Shown: positions 18,425-27,472 of the stretch, piece by piece
Numbering within the stretch: the stretch's first letter is position 1
Layout: each line of letters starts with the position of its first letter
NCBI RefSeq assembly: GCF_025677645.1
Contig: NZ_CP106879.1
Span: forward strand, 3,100,001 to 3,164,000
Direction: 5' to 3'
Length of the DNA: 64,000 nt
Source: Curtobacterium poinsettiae
GTDB lineage: Bacteria > Actinomycetota > Actinomycetes > Actinomycetales > Microbacteriaceae
Program-made: the position numbers and the translations under genes
The notes under the pieces: generated by a model
What the model was told of the DNA's origin: nothing
Database searches by the model: none
The model's input: only the letters and a program-made list of their open reading frames with translations

Positions 18425-18510
18425 ACGGTCAATCCTAGAGGTCCCGACCGAGCGTTCACCGGACTCGCAGCCACCCGGGCGGTGCGGGATCGGCGCGTAG
18501 CATCGGAGCC
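18425..18510. promoter_or_regulatory. Divergent leaderless promoters of menG and menF
   Basis: On the minus strand TAGGAT (18437-18432) ends 7 nt before the menG GTG. On the plus strand TAGCAT (18498-18503) ends 7 nt before the menF GTG. Neither start has a ribosome binding site. The shared 86-bp region could co-regulate the two genes, but no clear operator palindrome is visible. Confidence 0.6.
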
Positions 18511-19770
18511 GTGACCCGAACCACCACGGCGGCGCCCCCGCTGACGGTCTCGACCCGGATCCTCGACGACCCGGGCGCCGTCCTCCGCCACACGCTCCGC
18601 GACCGTCCACTCGCCTTCGTCCGGAACGGCGACGGCATCGTCGGCATCGGCGAGGCGCTCCGGTTCACGTTCACCGGACCCGACCGGATGCGTGACGCCG
18701 CGGCCCTCTGGCGCAGCATCGTCGAGACCGCCGTCGTCGACGACCCGGTGCAGCTGCGCGGTTCGGGGCTCGTCGCGTTCGGGTCCTTCGCCTTCGCCGA
18801 CGACTCCGCCGACGAGAGCGTGCTCATCGTTCCCCGGGTGGTCCTCGGTCGTCGGCGTGGCAAGGCCTGGCTGACCGCGATCGACACCACGCTCGGCGCG
18901 GAGCCCCTGGCCTTCACCCGGACCTCGGTCCCGGTCCCCCACGTCGGGCCGCACGTCTCCGTGGCGTTGCGTCCCGGACACATCGACGAGGACACCTACG
19001 CCGCCAACGTGACCGAGGCGGTCCGGCGCATCGTGGCCGGCGATGCCCGCAAGGTGGTGCTCGCCCGCGACCTCGTCGGGACGCTGCCGCCGGGAGCCGA
19101 TCGACGGGCGGTCCTGCTCGACCTCGCGTCGGCCTACCCGCAGTGCGTGACCTTCGCGGTGGACGGACTGGTCGGCGCCACCCCCGAGACCCTCGCCCGC
19201 ACCGACGGCACGCGGTTGACCGCGCGGGTGCTCGCCGGCAGCGCCGCCCGGGGCACCGACGAGGTGTCCGACCGGGCCGCCGCCGAGGCCCTGGCCAGCA
19301 GCGCCAAGGACGTCGAGGAGCACACCTTCGCGATCGACAGCCTGCTCGCGGCCCTCGCCCCGCTCGCGACGGACCTGCGCGCCGACGCCGAACCGTTCCG
19401 GCTGCAGCTGCCGAACCTGTGGCACCTGGCGACCGACGTGCAGGCCACGCTGCCGCCCGACACCACGTCGCTGGACGTCGCCGACGCCCTGCACCCGACC
19501 GCCGCGGTCGCCGGCACCCCGACGGACGTGGCCGTGCGGCTCGTCGCCGAGCTCGAGGGCGTCGACCGCGGCCGCTACGCCGGGCCGGTCGGCTGGATGA
19601 GCGCGACGGGTGACGGCGAGTGGATGCTCGCGCTCCGCAGCGCCCGGATCGACGACGACGGCACCGTCCGGGCCTGGGCGGGGGCCGGGATCGTCGCCGG
19701 TTCGGAGTCGACGCGCGAGGTCGCCGAGACGGCCCTGAAGTTCCGGCCGATCACCGACGCGCTGGCCTGA
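18511..19770 (+). CDS. menF: Isochorismate synthase MenF
   Basis: Converts chorismate to isochorismate, committing it to menaquinone. The 419-residue chorismate-binding protein shows [10 protein letters not shown] near residue 180, [14 protein letters not shown] near 211-224, [12 protein letters not shown], and the C-terminal [11 protein letters not shown] and [20 protein letters not shown] blocks of the MenF/EntC/PchA family. GTG at 18511 is the start by the -10 spacing described for the divergent promoter. No siderophore genes are nearby and the surrounding men genes point to menaquinone rather than siderophore synthesis. Confidence 0.92.
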   Translation: MTRTTTAAPPLTVSTRILDDPGAVLRHTLRDRPLAFVRNGDGIVGIGEALRFTFTGPDRMRDAAALWRSIVETAVVDDPVQLRGSGLVAFGSFAFADDSADESVLIVPRVVLGRRRGKAWLTAIDTTLGAEPLAFTRTSVPVPHVGPHVSVALRPGHIDEDTYAANVTEAVRRIVAGDARKVVLARDLVGTLPPGADRRAVLLDLASAYPQCVTFAVDGLVGATPETLARTDGTRLTARVLAGSAARGTDEVSDRAAAEALASSAKDVEEHTFAIDSLLAALAPLATDLRADAEPFRLQLPNLWHLATDVQATLPPDTTSLDVADALHPTAAVAGTPTDVAVRLVAELEGVDRGRYAGPVGWMSATGDGEWMLALRSARIDDDGTVRAWAGAGIVAGSESTREVAETALKFRPITDALA

Positions 19771-19847
19771 GGCAGCCGCGCGACCCGCGCAGTGCCGCAG
19801 CCGGGCGGCCACGCAGCCGCGCGGGCGCGCAGTCGCCGCTCGACCGG

Positions 19848-21596
19848 TCAGTCCGCCAGCGGGACCTCGATCACGACCCGCTCGGCGGGGTCGGTGAGCA
19901 CCCGCTCGAGGTCTCCCCACGTCACCGCCCGGCGGTACTCCCACCCGAGGCCGGTGACGACCCGCTCGACGTCGACGTGCTGCGGGGTCGACATCATCCG
20001 CCGCATGTCGGCTTCCGGCGTGGTCTTCGCCACCTCGAGCCCGCGGAAGATCGCACCGCCGTGGTCGTTGCCGACGACGACCTGCACCCGGTGGGTGCGT
20101 TCCTCCGTCCCGGTGACGAACGCTCCGAGGTCGTGCAGCAGCGTCAGGTCGCCGAGGAGCACGCGGGTGGTGCCCACCGAGGCCGAGGCCTGCTCGAGCG
20201 CCGCGGCGATGCCGAGCGCGGTCGAGACGGTCCCGTCGATGCCGGCGAGCCCGCGGTTCGCGTGCACCCGGATCTTCTTGCCGAGCACCCGGGCGTCGGC
20301 TTCACGGATGAGCTGCGACGCACCGAGGACCAGCCGGTCGTGCGGCCAGGTCACCCCCCAGACGGCCTCGGCGAGCATGGCCCGGTCGACGGGTCGGCGA
20401 CGGAGCGCGACCTCGTCACGCAGGAACTTGTTCCGCTCAGCGCGGTCGGCGGAGCGCTTGGCATCGAGGTCCGGGCCGGCGTCGCCGTCCCCCAGGATCC
20501 GGCGGCTCGCGCCGACCCAGCGGCCGACCCACGCACGGTGCTCCGGACGGGTGCGGCCCGTCACGCGGACGTCGGACACGAAGGTGGTCGCGGCGTCCGG
20601 TCGGGAGGCGCGGGCCGGGTTGAAGGGGTCGGCCGCCGGTCCGCGGACCACGATGGTCTCGACCCCGTCGCGCTGCAGGAGCGCAGGGACCTCCCTGCTG
20701 AGGGTCGGGTGACCGAGCACGACGGCCCGGCGGACGGCGCCGCCGTGGTCCGGGTCGCGCAGCAGTTCGCGGTAGGCCACGACCAGGTTGCGACCGAAGC
20801 GCGCGCCGCTCGAGACCTCGGCGAGGAGCGGCGCCCCGAGTTCCCAGGCGATCCGCTCGGCGTCCTCGCCGGCGTCGTGCCCGGCGATGACGACGGTTCC
20901 GGGTTCGTCGTCCGGGGTGAGCTCGGCGACCGGCAGACCCGTGTGCGCCCGGCGGGTCGCGAACACCAGGCCGACCTCGTCGTCCGGCACGGGGCTGACG
21001 TGCTCCGGGGCGAGCCCGGCGGACAGCGGCTCACGGAACGCGACGTTGAGCTGCGCGGGACCGGGTTGCCCGGTGTGCCCCGCTGCGGCGGCGACGGCCT
21101 GTCGGGCGAGGGTGCGCAGGGTGTCGCGGACCGAGGCGTCGACGCCGTGCGCCGACGGGGCCTCGACGTCGCGGACGAATGCCACGGCCCGGCCGAAGAT
21201 GCCCGGCTGGACAGTGGTCTGGTTGCTGCCGATGCCGCGCAGTTCGTCGGGTCGGTCGGCGCTCAGCACGATCATCGGCACGCCGGAGTGGTGCGCCTCG
21301 AGCACGGCGGGGTGCAGGTTCGCCACCGCGGTGCCCGACGTCGTCACGACCGCTGCCGGCCGGTGTGTCTCGACCGCGAGCCCGAGTGCGAAGAACCCGG
21401 CGGTCCGTTCGTCCAACCGCACGTGCACGGTCAGCCCACCGGCGCGTTCCAGGGCGACCGCCGCGAGTGCGAGCGCCTGGGAACGCGAACCGGGGCTCAC
21501 GACGACGTCGGTGACGCCGGCACGCACGAGTTCCTGCAGGAGGGCGAGCGCGGTGTCCGTCGCCGGGCTGCCCGAACCGGCGGGGCCGTCAGCGAT
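19848..21596 (-). CDS. menD: 2-succinyl-5-enolpyruvyl-6-hydroxy-3-cyclohexene-1-carboxylate synthase MenD
   Basis: TPP-dependent addition of the 2-oxoglutarate-derived succinyl group to isochorismate. Family motifs are clear: VVSPGSRSQALALA, the catalytic-glutamate block LDERTAGFFALG, TSGTAVANLHPAV, and the TPP-binding GNDHGGAIF near the C-terminus. The start is unclear. No ATG, GTG or TTG exists between an ATG at 21734, deep inside the upstream gene, and a GTG at 21527, which would delete conserved residues. ATC at 21596, overlapping the upstream stop, gives 582 residues of normal length and is the start used here. Confidence 0.88.
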   Translation of the reverse strand: MADGPAGSGSPATDTALALLQELVRAGVTDVVVSPGSRSQALALAAVALERAGGLTVHVRLDERTAGFFALGLAVETHRPAAVVTTSGTAVANLHPAVLEAHHSGVPMIVLSADRPDELRGIGSNQTTVQPGIFGRAVAFVRDVEAPSAHGVDASVRDTLRTLARQAVAAAAGHTGQPGPAQLNVAFREPLSAGLAPEHVSPVPDDEVGLVFATRRAHTGLPVAELTPDDEPGTVVIAGHDAGEDAERIAWELGAPLLAEVSSGARFGRNLVVAYRELLRDPDHGGAVRRAVVLGHPTLSREVPALLQRDGVETIVVRGPAADPFNPARASRPDAATTFVSDVRVTGRTRPEHRAWVGRWVGASRRILGDGDAGPDLDAKRSADRAERNKFLRDEVALRRRPVDRAMLAEAVWGVTWPHDRLVLGASQLIREADARVLGKKIRVHANRGLAGIDGTVSTALGIAAALEQASASVGTTRVLLGDLTLLHDLGAFVTGTEERTHRVQVVVGNDHGGAIFRGLEVAKTTPEADMRRMMSTPQHVDVERVVTGLGWEYRRAVTWGDLERVLTDPAERVVIEVPLAD

Positions 21597-21948
21597 CGGT
21601 GCGGCCGTCGTCGTCGCGCTCGTGGAACTGGTCTTCGAGGTCTCGGAGGGTCGCGTCGTCCTGGTCCTTGTCCGTGATGGTGGTGCCCGGCTCCGGCGTG
21701 GTGCCGAGGAAGTCCGGGTCGTCCTCGGGTCCACGGTACCGGGCCGAAGCGCCGGGGTCGGCCGCCGGGGTGCGACCGAGCAGGAACCAGAGGACGCCGC
21801 CGACGACGGGCAGGACGATGACGAGCAGGAGCCACACGCCGCGGCGCAGGGAACGGACGCGCTGACGGGGCATCGTGCCGCAGTCGATGGCCGCGTACAC
21901 CGTGAAGGCGACGGCGGCCACGGCGACGATCAACCACAAGCGGACCAT
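21589..21948 (-). CDS. PLDc_N-domain small membrane protein
   Basis: A 119-residue protein with two transmembrane helices (about residues 3-22 and 36-56) joined by a short basic loop, ending in a hydrophilic acidic tail. This matches the PLDc_N (phospholipase D nuclease N-terminal) domain that occurs alone in many actinobacteria; no catalytic domain follows and function is unknown. ATG at 21948 has TAGACT ending 7 nt upstream and no Shine-Dalgarno, so leaderless. Its TGA overlaps the most plausible menD start, suggesting coupled translation. A divergent leaderless gene starts 65 nt away. Confidence 0.82.
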   Translation of the reverse strand: MVRLWLIVAVAAVAFTVYAAIDCGTMPRQRVRSLRRGVWLLLVIVLPVVGGVLWFLLGRTPAADPGASARYRGPEDDPDFLGTTPEPGTTITDKDQDDATLRDLEDQFHERDDDGRTDR

Positions 21949-22012
21949 GTGGTGAAGTCTAGGTCGCGACCCTGTGATGCCCCTGCCGGTCGGCCGTCCG
22001 TAGACTCACCGT

Positions 22013-22348
22013 GTGAAAGCGTGGCTCCTGTACACCCTGGCTCGGCTCGGCATCTTCGTGGTGGCGCTCGTGCTCCTCCTGCTCCTGACGCCGATGCCGT
22101 GGTACTGGGCGACGATCGTGGCCGCCCTGGTGGGCCTGCTCATCTCGTACATCGCCCTGTCCGGACTGCGCACGCAGGTCGCGCTGAGCCTGGCGAACCG
22201 CCGCGGCACCCCGGAGCGCGACGCCGACTCGGACTTCGAGGACGACTTCGTGGACGCCGCCGACTCCGACGCCGCAGCCACTCCCGTCGTCCGTCCGGTG
22301 TCCGACGCGGACCGGCACGAGGCGCGCCGCGACTCCGACTCCGCCTGA
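22013..22348 (+). CDS. DUF4229 family membrane protein
   Basis: A 111-residue protein with two adjacent transmembrane helices (about 5-25 and 31-50: RLGIFVVALVLLLLLTPMPWYWATIVAALVG style) and a long acidic cytoplasmic tail. It matches the actinobacterial DUF4229 family, often found beside menA/menD-type genes; function unknown. GTG at 22013 follows TAGACT by 6 nt without a ribosome binding site, so it is probably leaderless. The promoter is back to back with that of the PLDc_N gene. menA converges on it from the other side. Confidence 0.82.
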   Translation: MKAWLLYTLARLGIFVVALVLLLLLTPMPWYWATIVAALVGLLISYIALSGLRTQVALSLANRRGTPERDADSDFEDDFVDAADSDAAATPVVRPVSDADRHEARRDSDSA

Positions 22349-22395
22349 TCAGACGGAGCCGGGCGCTGGGCCGTCGGATCAGGGAGCCGGGACGG

Positions 22396-23391
22396 CTACG
22401 GCTGGACGGCCAAGGTGATCCCGAGCACCACCCCGAAGGCGAGCGAGGCGAACGACGACAGCTGCAGGGCCGTGATGAGCTCACGGGGCTTCCGTGACGA
22501 CACCCCGATCGCCAGGGCCGGCAAGGCCAGCAGCAGCGAGAAGTACGTGAAGCCCGTGCGGAAGTACAGCAGCACGAACCAGAGCAGCACGACGTACGGC
22601 AGCATCAGGAACAGGCCGAACAGGACGCGGGCGACCGGACGGCCGACGACCACGGCGAGTGTGCGCTTGCCCGCCAGCTGGTCCTCGTCAATGTCGCGGA
22701 TGTTGTTCACCATGAGGACCGCGCAGGCGAAGAAGCCGGCGGCCACCGCGGCTGCCCAGCCGCTGACCGTGACCTCGCGGATCTGCACGAACTGTGTGCC
22801 GAGCACGGCGACCAGTCCGAAGAACACGAAGACGAAGACCTCGCCGAGGGCGTTGTACCCGTACGGCTTCTTGCCGCCCGTGTAGAACCAGGCGGCGACG
22901 ATGGCGGCGGCCCCCACGAGCAGCAGCCACCACAGCTGGGTGAGCAGCACGATGACCAGGCCGGCGACCGCGGCCAGGCCGAAGAAGGTCAGGGCGACGG
23001 TGAGCACGGTCCGGGGCTTGGCCAGGCCGGCTCCGGTGAGTCGTGCCGGGCCGACGCGGTACTCGTCGGTGCCGCGGACCCCGTCGGAGTAGTCGTTGCT
23101 GTAGTTCACGCCGATCTGCAGGAACAGCGCCACGGCCAGGGCGAGCAGCGCGACGGCGAGGTGGCCGTCCTTCGCCAGGTAGTCGCCGAAGTCCCCGGGT
23201 TCCCCGCTGTCGACGAACGCGACGGCGGTGCCGAGCACGACCGGGACGACACCGAGGGTCAGGGTGCGCAGGCGTGCTCCGCCGACCCAGTCGCGCGCGG
23301 TCGCCTTCCGCTTGGTGCGGGCGGGGGCAGCGGCCTTCGCCGGGTTGCCGGACCGGCCCTGCTTCTGCGTCGAGTTCTTCGTTCGTGCCAC
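22396..23391 (-). CDS. menA: 1,4-dihydroxy-2-naphthoate polyprenyltransferase MenA
   Basis: Integral membrane prenyltransferase joining DHNA to the polyprenyl diphosphate to give demethylmenaquinone. The 331-residue protein has about eight transmembrane helices and the two Asp-rich motifs: NYSNDYSDGVRGTD near residue 104 and NIRDIDEDQLAGKRTL near 221. The N-terminal 30 residues are Lys/Arg-rich and variable. GTG at 23391 is the chosen start; another GTG six bases upstream is possible. It follows menE by 46 bp on the same strand, so menB-menE-menA probably form one operon. Confidence 0.94.
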   Translation of the reverse strand: MARTKNSTQKQGRSGNPAKAAAPARTKRKATARDWVGGARLRTLTLGVVPVVLGTAVAFVDSGEPGDFGDYLAKDGHLAVALLALAVALFLQIGVNYSNDYSDGVRGTDEYRVGPARLTGAGLAKPRTVLTVALTFFGLAAVAGLVIVLLTQLWWLLLVGAAAIVAAWFYTGGKKPYGYNALGEVFVFVFFGLVAVLGTQFVQIREVTVSGWAAAVAAGFFACAVLMVNNIRDIDEDQLAGKRTLAVVVGRPVARVLFGLFLMLPYVVLLWFVLLYFRTGFTYFSLLLALPALAIGVSSRKPRELITALQLSSFASLAFGVVLGITLAVQP

Positions 23392-23437
23392 GAGCACCGA
23401 TCTTATTGCCGATGCGGCACCCGGCGGCTCGCAGTCC

Positions 23438-24577
23438 CTACGGGCGCCCCGGGTCGACGAGCGCCTGCACGGCCCGGCGGTCGGGTTTGCCCGACGGCAG
23501 CATCGGGACCCGCTCCACCAGGACCACGTCTGCCGGGCGGGCGGCACGCCCCAGGGTGGCTCCGACGTGGGCACGCACGGCCTCGACATCGAGCGGTCGC
23601 TCGGTGACGACGACCGGGACCTCGCCCCACTCCCCCGCCGGGCGCCGGGCGACGACCGCGCTCTCCTGCCCGGGGAGGCCGCGGACGAGCCGTTCGACCG
23701 CACCGAGCTGGACCTTCTCGCCGCCGGAGATCACCACGTCGTCGAGGCGTCCGAGCACGCGCACCACGCCGTCGGACAGGGTCGCCGTGTCCCCGGTCCG
23801 GTACCAGCGCAGCCCGTCCCGTTCGACGAAGACCGACGCCGTGCGGGCGTCGTCGTCGAGGTACCCCTCGGCGAGCATCGGCCCGGCCAAGTGCAGCTCG
23901 CCGTCGACCAGCGCGGTGCGCACCGTGCCCAACGGGACGCCGTCGTACACGCATCCGCCGCTCGTCTCGCTCGCGCCGTACGTCGTCACGATCCGGACCC
24001 CGGCGTCGAGCGCCCGCTGCCGGAGTGGCGCCGGGGTGGCCTGCCCGCCGACCAGGACCGCGTCGAAGCGGGCGAGCGCACGGGTGGCGTCCGGGTCGTC
24101 GAGGACCCGGGCGAGCTGCACCGGCACCAGCGAGGTGTAGCGACGCGGCGCGGCCGGACCGGTGACGAGCCGTTCGGCCGCCGCGGTGAACGCGGCGGCC
24201 GCGAAGTGCCCGGGTGGGACGACGACGGGTTCGGTGCCCGCGGTGATCGAGCGGGTCAGGACGTTGATGCCGGCGATGTAGTGCGTCGGCAGGGCGAGCA
24301 CCCAACGCCCGGGCCCACCGAGTGCCGCGTCCGCCGCGGCGGCACCGGCGAGGAGCGCCTCGGACGAGAGCGCCACGCGCTTGCCGGTGCCGGTGGACCC
24401 ACTCGTCTCGACCACCAGGGCGACCGCCTGCCGGACCTCGGCCGGAGGCGGTGTCGGCAGCGCCGGGGCACCCTCGGCGACGGGGAGCAGTGCGGGGCCG
24501 CCGGCGAGCGCTGCCTCCAGGCCGCGCAGCACGGCCGTCGGGTCCGACGTACCGGTCGCGACCAGCGGACGGGGCAT
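23438..24577 (-). CDS. menE: o-Succinylbenzoate-CoA ligase MenE
   Basis: ATP-dependent activation of o-succinylbenzoate to its CoA ester. The 379-residue ANL-family protein is short, as usual for actinobacterial MenE. The P-loop-like ETSGSTGTGKRVALS is near residue 80, TYGASETSGGCVYDG near 207, YRTGDTA near 256, and the C-terminal catalytic lysine is in LPSGKPDRRAV. ATG at 24577 shares one base with the menB stop (TGATG), so translation is coupled; a longer start at 24604 would lie within menB. Confidence 0.93.
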   Translation of the reverse strand: MPRPLVATGTSDPTAVLRGLEAALAGGPALLPVAEGAPALPTPPPAEVRQAVALVVETSGSTGTGKRVALSSEALLAGAAAADAALGGPGRWVLALPTHYIAGINVLTRSITAGTEPVVVPPGHFAAAAFTAAAERLVTGPAAPRRYTSLVPVQLARVLDDPDATRALARFDAVLVGGQATPAPLRQRALDAGVRIVTTYGASETSGGCVYDGVPLGTVRTALVDGELHLAGPMLAEGYLDDDARTASVFVERDGLRWYRTGDTATLSDGVVRVLGRLDDVVISGGEKVQLGAVERLVRGLPGQESAVVARRPAGEWGEVPVVVTERPLDVEAVRAHVGATLGRAARPADVVLVERVPMLPSGKPDRRAVQALVDPGRP

Positions 24578-25506
24578 CAGTAGTGCCAGGGGAACGCGGT
24601 CCACTCGGGAGCACGCTTCTCGAGGAACGAGTCGCGGCCCTCGACGGCTTCGTCGGTGCCGTAGGCCAGCCGCGTCGCTTCGCCCGCGAACACCTGCTGC
24701 CCGACCATGCCGTCGTCCACGGCGTTGAACGCGTACTTGAGCATCCGGATCGCCGTCGGGGACTTGCCGAGCACGATCTCGCCCCAGCGGATCGCCTCAC
24801 GCTCCAGGTCGACGTGCGGCACCACGGCGTTCACCGCCCCCATCTCGTACGCGCGCTGGGCGGAGTACTCCTGGGCGAGGAAGAAGACCTCGCGAGCGAA
24901 CTTCTGCCCGATCTGCTTGGCGTAGTAGGCGCTGCCGTAGCCACCGTCGAACGAGCCGACGTCGGCATCGGTCTGCTTGAACTTCCCGTGCTCGGCGCTC
25001 GCGATGGTGAGGTCGCAGATCGCGTGCAGGGAGTGCCCACCGCCCGCCGCCCAGCCGGGGACGACGGCGATGACGACCTTCGGCATCATCCGGATCAGCC
25101 GCTGGACCTCGAGGATGTGCAGCCGCCCCATCGATGCCTGTGCGGCCGCGGGGTCCACACCCTCGGGCGGTGCGCCCTCGTCACCGACGTACTGGTAGCC
25201 GCTCCGCCCCCGGATGCGCTGGTCGCCGCCGGAGCAGAACGCCCACCCGCCGTCCTTCGGGCTCGGGCCGTTGCCGGTGAGCAGCACGACGCCGACACGG
25301 GGGTCCTGCCGCGCGTCGTCGAGGGCACGGTAGAGCTCGTCGACCGTGCGCGGACGGAAGGCGTTGCGGACCTCGGGGCGGTCGAAGGCGACCCGGACGA
25401 TGCCCTCGGAGACGTGCTTGTGGTACGTGATGTCGGTGAACTGCTCCGCGATCGGAGCGGTGGTCCAGACGTCGGGGTCGAACAGGTCGGAGACGGGAGC
25501 AGGCAT
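24577..25506 (-). CDS. menB: 1,4-dihydroxy-2-naphthoyl-CoA synthase MenB
   Basis: Crotonase-fold enzyme that cyclises o-succinylbenzoyl-CoA. The 309-residue protein has RVAFDRPEVRNAFRP near the N-terminus, FCSGGDQRIRG forming the oxyanion hole, PGWAAGGGHSLH, and the catalytic region SFDGGYGSAYYAK; MGAVNAVVPH follows. All are hallmarks of MenB rather than a general enoyl-CoA hydratase. ATG at 25506 is preceded by TACGTT ending 6 nt upstream; GGGAGC in the spacer could also act weakly as a Shine-Dalgarno. It heads the menB-menE-menA run. Confidence 0.95.
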   Translation of the reverse strand: MPAPVSDLFDPDVWTTAPIAEQFTDITYHKHVSEGIVRVAFDRPEVRNAFRPRTVDELYRALDDARQDPRVGVVLLTGNGPSPKDGGWAFCSGGDQRIRGRSGYQYVGDEGAPPEGVDPAAAQASMGRLHILEVQRLIRMMPKVVIAVVPGWAAGGGHSLHAICDLTIASAEHGKFKQTDADVGSFDGGYGSAYYAKQIGQKFAREVFFLAQEYSAQRAYEMGAVNAVVPHVDLEREAIRWGEIVLGKSPTAIRMLKYAFNAVDDGMVGQQVFAGEATRLAYGTDEAVEGRDSFLEKRAPEWTAFPWHY

Positions 25507-25537
25507 GCTCCCAACGTACCGCCGGGCGTCTGCCGGG

Positions 25538-26083
25538 TCAGGCGCCCATGTCGGTCAGGATCTCCGGCGCGACGAACACCATGATCACGATGAGGATCAC
25601 GGGGTTCGCGAAGAACGCCAGGACGACCCCGACGGCGCCGTACCAGCGTCCGAACGAGCCGACGGCGGCGACGAACCCGAGCACGGCGGCGATGAGCGTC
25701 AGGAACACGACGACGAAGCAGATCCCGAAGGCGAAGTTCGTGTCACCGCCCATGAACACGGCGAACGCACTGGCGTCGACCGCGGCGGAGACCACGGCCA
25801 GGCCGAGGGCGATCTTGCCGACGACCGGGTTGCGGCGCTTCGTGCGACCCGTCTGCCGGACGTCGACGGTGCCGCGCTGCATGAGGCGTGCGAAGTCGTC
25901 GGAGTCGCGCCCTGGAGCCGCCGCGGATCGAGCGCCCGCTGCCGGGCGGGTCGCCGCCGAGGGTCGGGCTGCAGCTGCCGGACGAGCCGACGCTGCCGGG
26001 CGTGCCGCTCCGGCGCTCGACGGGTCGGACGGGCGCTGCGATGCGCGCTGCTGTGCTGCGCGCTGCCGCGGATCCACCGCCAC
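25538..26083 (-). CDS. Hypothetical membrane protein with Ala/Pro/Arg-rich N-terminus
   Basis: Unrecognised 181-residue protein. Residues 1-60 are low complexity (Ala, Arg, Pro, Ser), probably disordered and cytoplasmic. From about residue 85 there are three to four closely spaced hydrophobic helices (KIALGLAVVSAAVDASAFAVF, then FGICFVVVFLTLIAAVLGFV, then VGVVLAFFANPVILIVIMVF), resembling DUF4190-like small membrane proteins. GTG at 26083 follows GAGGGAGGCTCG, a good ribosome binding site. It lies between menB and the divergent menC, but nothing in its sequence ties it to menaquinone. Confidence 0.75.
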   Translation of the reverse strand: MAVDPRQRAAQQRASQRPSDPSSAGAARPAASARPAAAARPSAATRPAAGARSAAAPGRDSDDFARLMQRGTVDVRQTGRTKRRNPVVGKIALGLAVVSAAVDASAFAVFMGGDTNFAFGICFVVVFLTLIAAVLGFVAAVGSFGRWYGAVGVVLAFFANPVILIVIMVFVAPEILTDMGA

Positions 26084-26211
26084 CGAGCCTCCCTCGTTCC
26101 GGGTCGTTCCCCTCGCCGACCGAGGCCGACCGATGCATGCTAGTGCCCTGCCCTGGCGGTCCCCTCCGAGGAACCGGCAGGGGCCCTGGGTGCGGTGGGA
26201 GGATGGCGGAC

Positions 26212-27198
26212 GTGCTCCCCGACCTCGCCGAACTCCTCGCCGACGCCCACGTGGTCGCCCTGCCCATGCGGGTCCGGTTCCGCGGCATCACCACGCGCGA
26301 GGCGGTCGTGCTGCGCGGCCCCGCCGGCTGGACCGAGTTCTCGCCGTTCGTCGAGTACGACGACGCCGAAGCCGCCGCCTGGCTGCGGGCCACGGTCGAC
26401 TTCGGGTGGATCGACCACGAACCCGCCGCCGACTCCGTGCCGGTCAACGCCACCGTCCCGGCGATCGCCGCCGACGACGTTGCCGACCTGCTCGGACGGT
26501 ACCCCGGCTGCACCACGGCCAAGGTCAAGGTCGCGGAGCCCGGCACGACCGTCGACGACGACGTCGCCCGTGTCGCCGCGGTCCGGCGGGTGATGGGGCC
26601 CGAGGCCGCGGTCCGGGTCGATGCGAACGGCCTGTGGAGCGTCGACCAGGCAGCCGCGGCACTCGAACGCCTCGCTCCCTTCGACCTGCAGTACGCCGAG
26701 CAGCCCTGCGCGACCGTGCCCGAGCTGGCCGAGCTCCGGTCACGGACGGCCGGCCTCGGCGTCCGGGTCGCGGCGGACGAGAGCGTCCGGAAGGCGACCG
26801 ACCCCCTCGCCGTCGCCCGGGCCGGCGCCGCCGACGTCCTGGTCGTGAAGGCCCAGCCGCTCGGGGGGATCACCGCGGCGCGTGCCGTCATCGCCGACGC
26901 CGGGCTGCCGTGCGTCGTCTCGAGCGCGCTCGACACCTCGGTCGGGCTCGGGATGGGAGCGTTCCTCGCCGCAGCGGCGATGACCCCGGGGTACGCCGCA
27001 GGGCTCGGGACGGCCGCGATGTTCGCCGGGGACGTCACGGCCGATCCGCTGCTGCCGGTTGGCGGTCGCGTTCCGGTGCGTCGGGTCGACGTCACGCCGG
27101 AGCTGGTGCAGCAGTACGCTGCGTCGCCGCCGCGCACGGCGTGGTGGCGTGAGCGGGTGGCGCGCGTGCACGCCGTGCTCGCGGCCGCCGCCGGGTAG
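26212..27198 (+). CDS. menC: o-Succinylbenzoate synthase MenC
   Basis: Enolase-superfamily dehydratase that converts SHCHC to o-succinylbenzoate. The 328-residue protein shows the KxK motif in TTAKVKVAE near residue 104, metal ligands in VDANG, YAEQP and ADES, and the second lysine in VVKAQPLGG, all expected for MenC. The GTG at 26212 is favoured because GGGAGG lies 9 nt upstream; ATG at 26203 directly abuts that site with no spacer. It is monocistronic and divergent from the unrecognised membrane gene, and ends before a strong hairpin. Confidence 0.92.
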   Translation: MLPDLAELLADAHVVALPMRVRFRGITTREAVVLRGPAGWTEFSPFVEYDDAEAAAWLRATVDFGWIDHEPAADSVPVNATVPAIAADDVADLLGRYPGCTTAKVKVAEPGTTVDDDVARVAAVRRVMGPEAAVRVDANGLWSVDQAAAALERLAPFDLQYAEQPCATVPELAELRSRTAGLGVRVAADESVRKATDPLAVARAGAADVLVVKAQPLGGITAARAVIADAGLPCVVSSALDTSVGLGMGAFLAAAAMTPGYAAGLGTAAMFAGDVTADPLLPVGGRVPVRRVDVTPELVQQYAASPPRTAWWRERVARVHAVLAAAAG

Positions 27199-27389
27199 CG
27201 CACCCGCACCCGGTCGGGTCCGTCGAAGGCGCAGGACACGCCGCTCGCGTTCACCGAGATCGCGCGTTCCGTCGTTCGGACGGCCCCGGAACGACCGTTC
27301 GTGCGCCCGCGCCGCTCCGCACACGGCACGTCGTGACCACTACCGGGGTCCACCGGACCGGTCGCGGCTCTCGACGCACCCCGGACGAC

Positions 27390-27430
27390 GGACGGGAGGC
27401 ACGGTGCCACTGGCACCGTGCCTCCCGTCC
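27390..27430. terminator. Perfect 19-bp hairpin, GGGAGGCACGGTGCC family
   Basis: GGACGGGAGGCACGGTGCC and its exact complement surround a 3-nt loop. It lies between convergent menC and ccsB. The core is shared with the palindrome at 50049-50094. The rest of the 27199-27472 gap shows no feature. Confidence 0.85.
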
Positions 27431-27472
27431 GGTCGTGGTCGCGACCAGGGCCGCGTCAGCGACCCACGCGGC

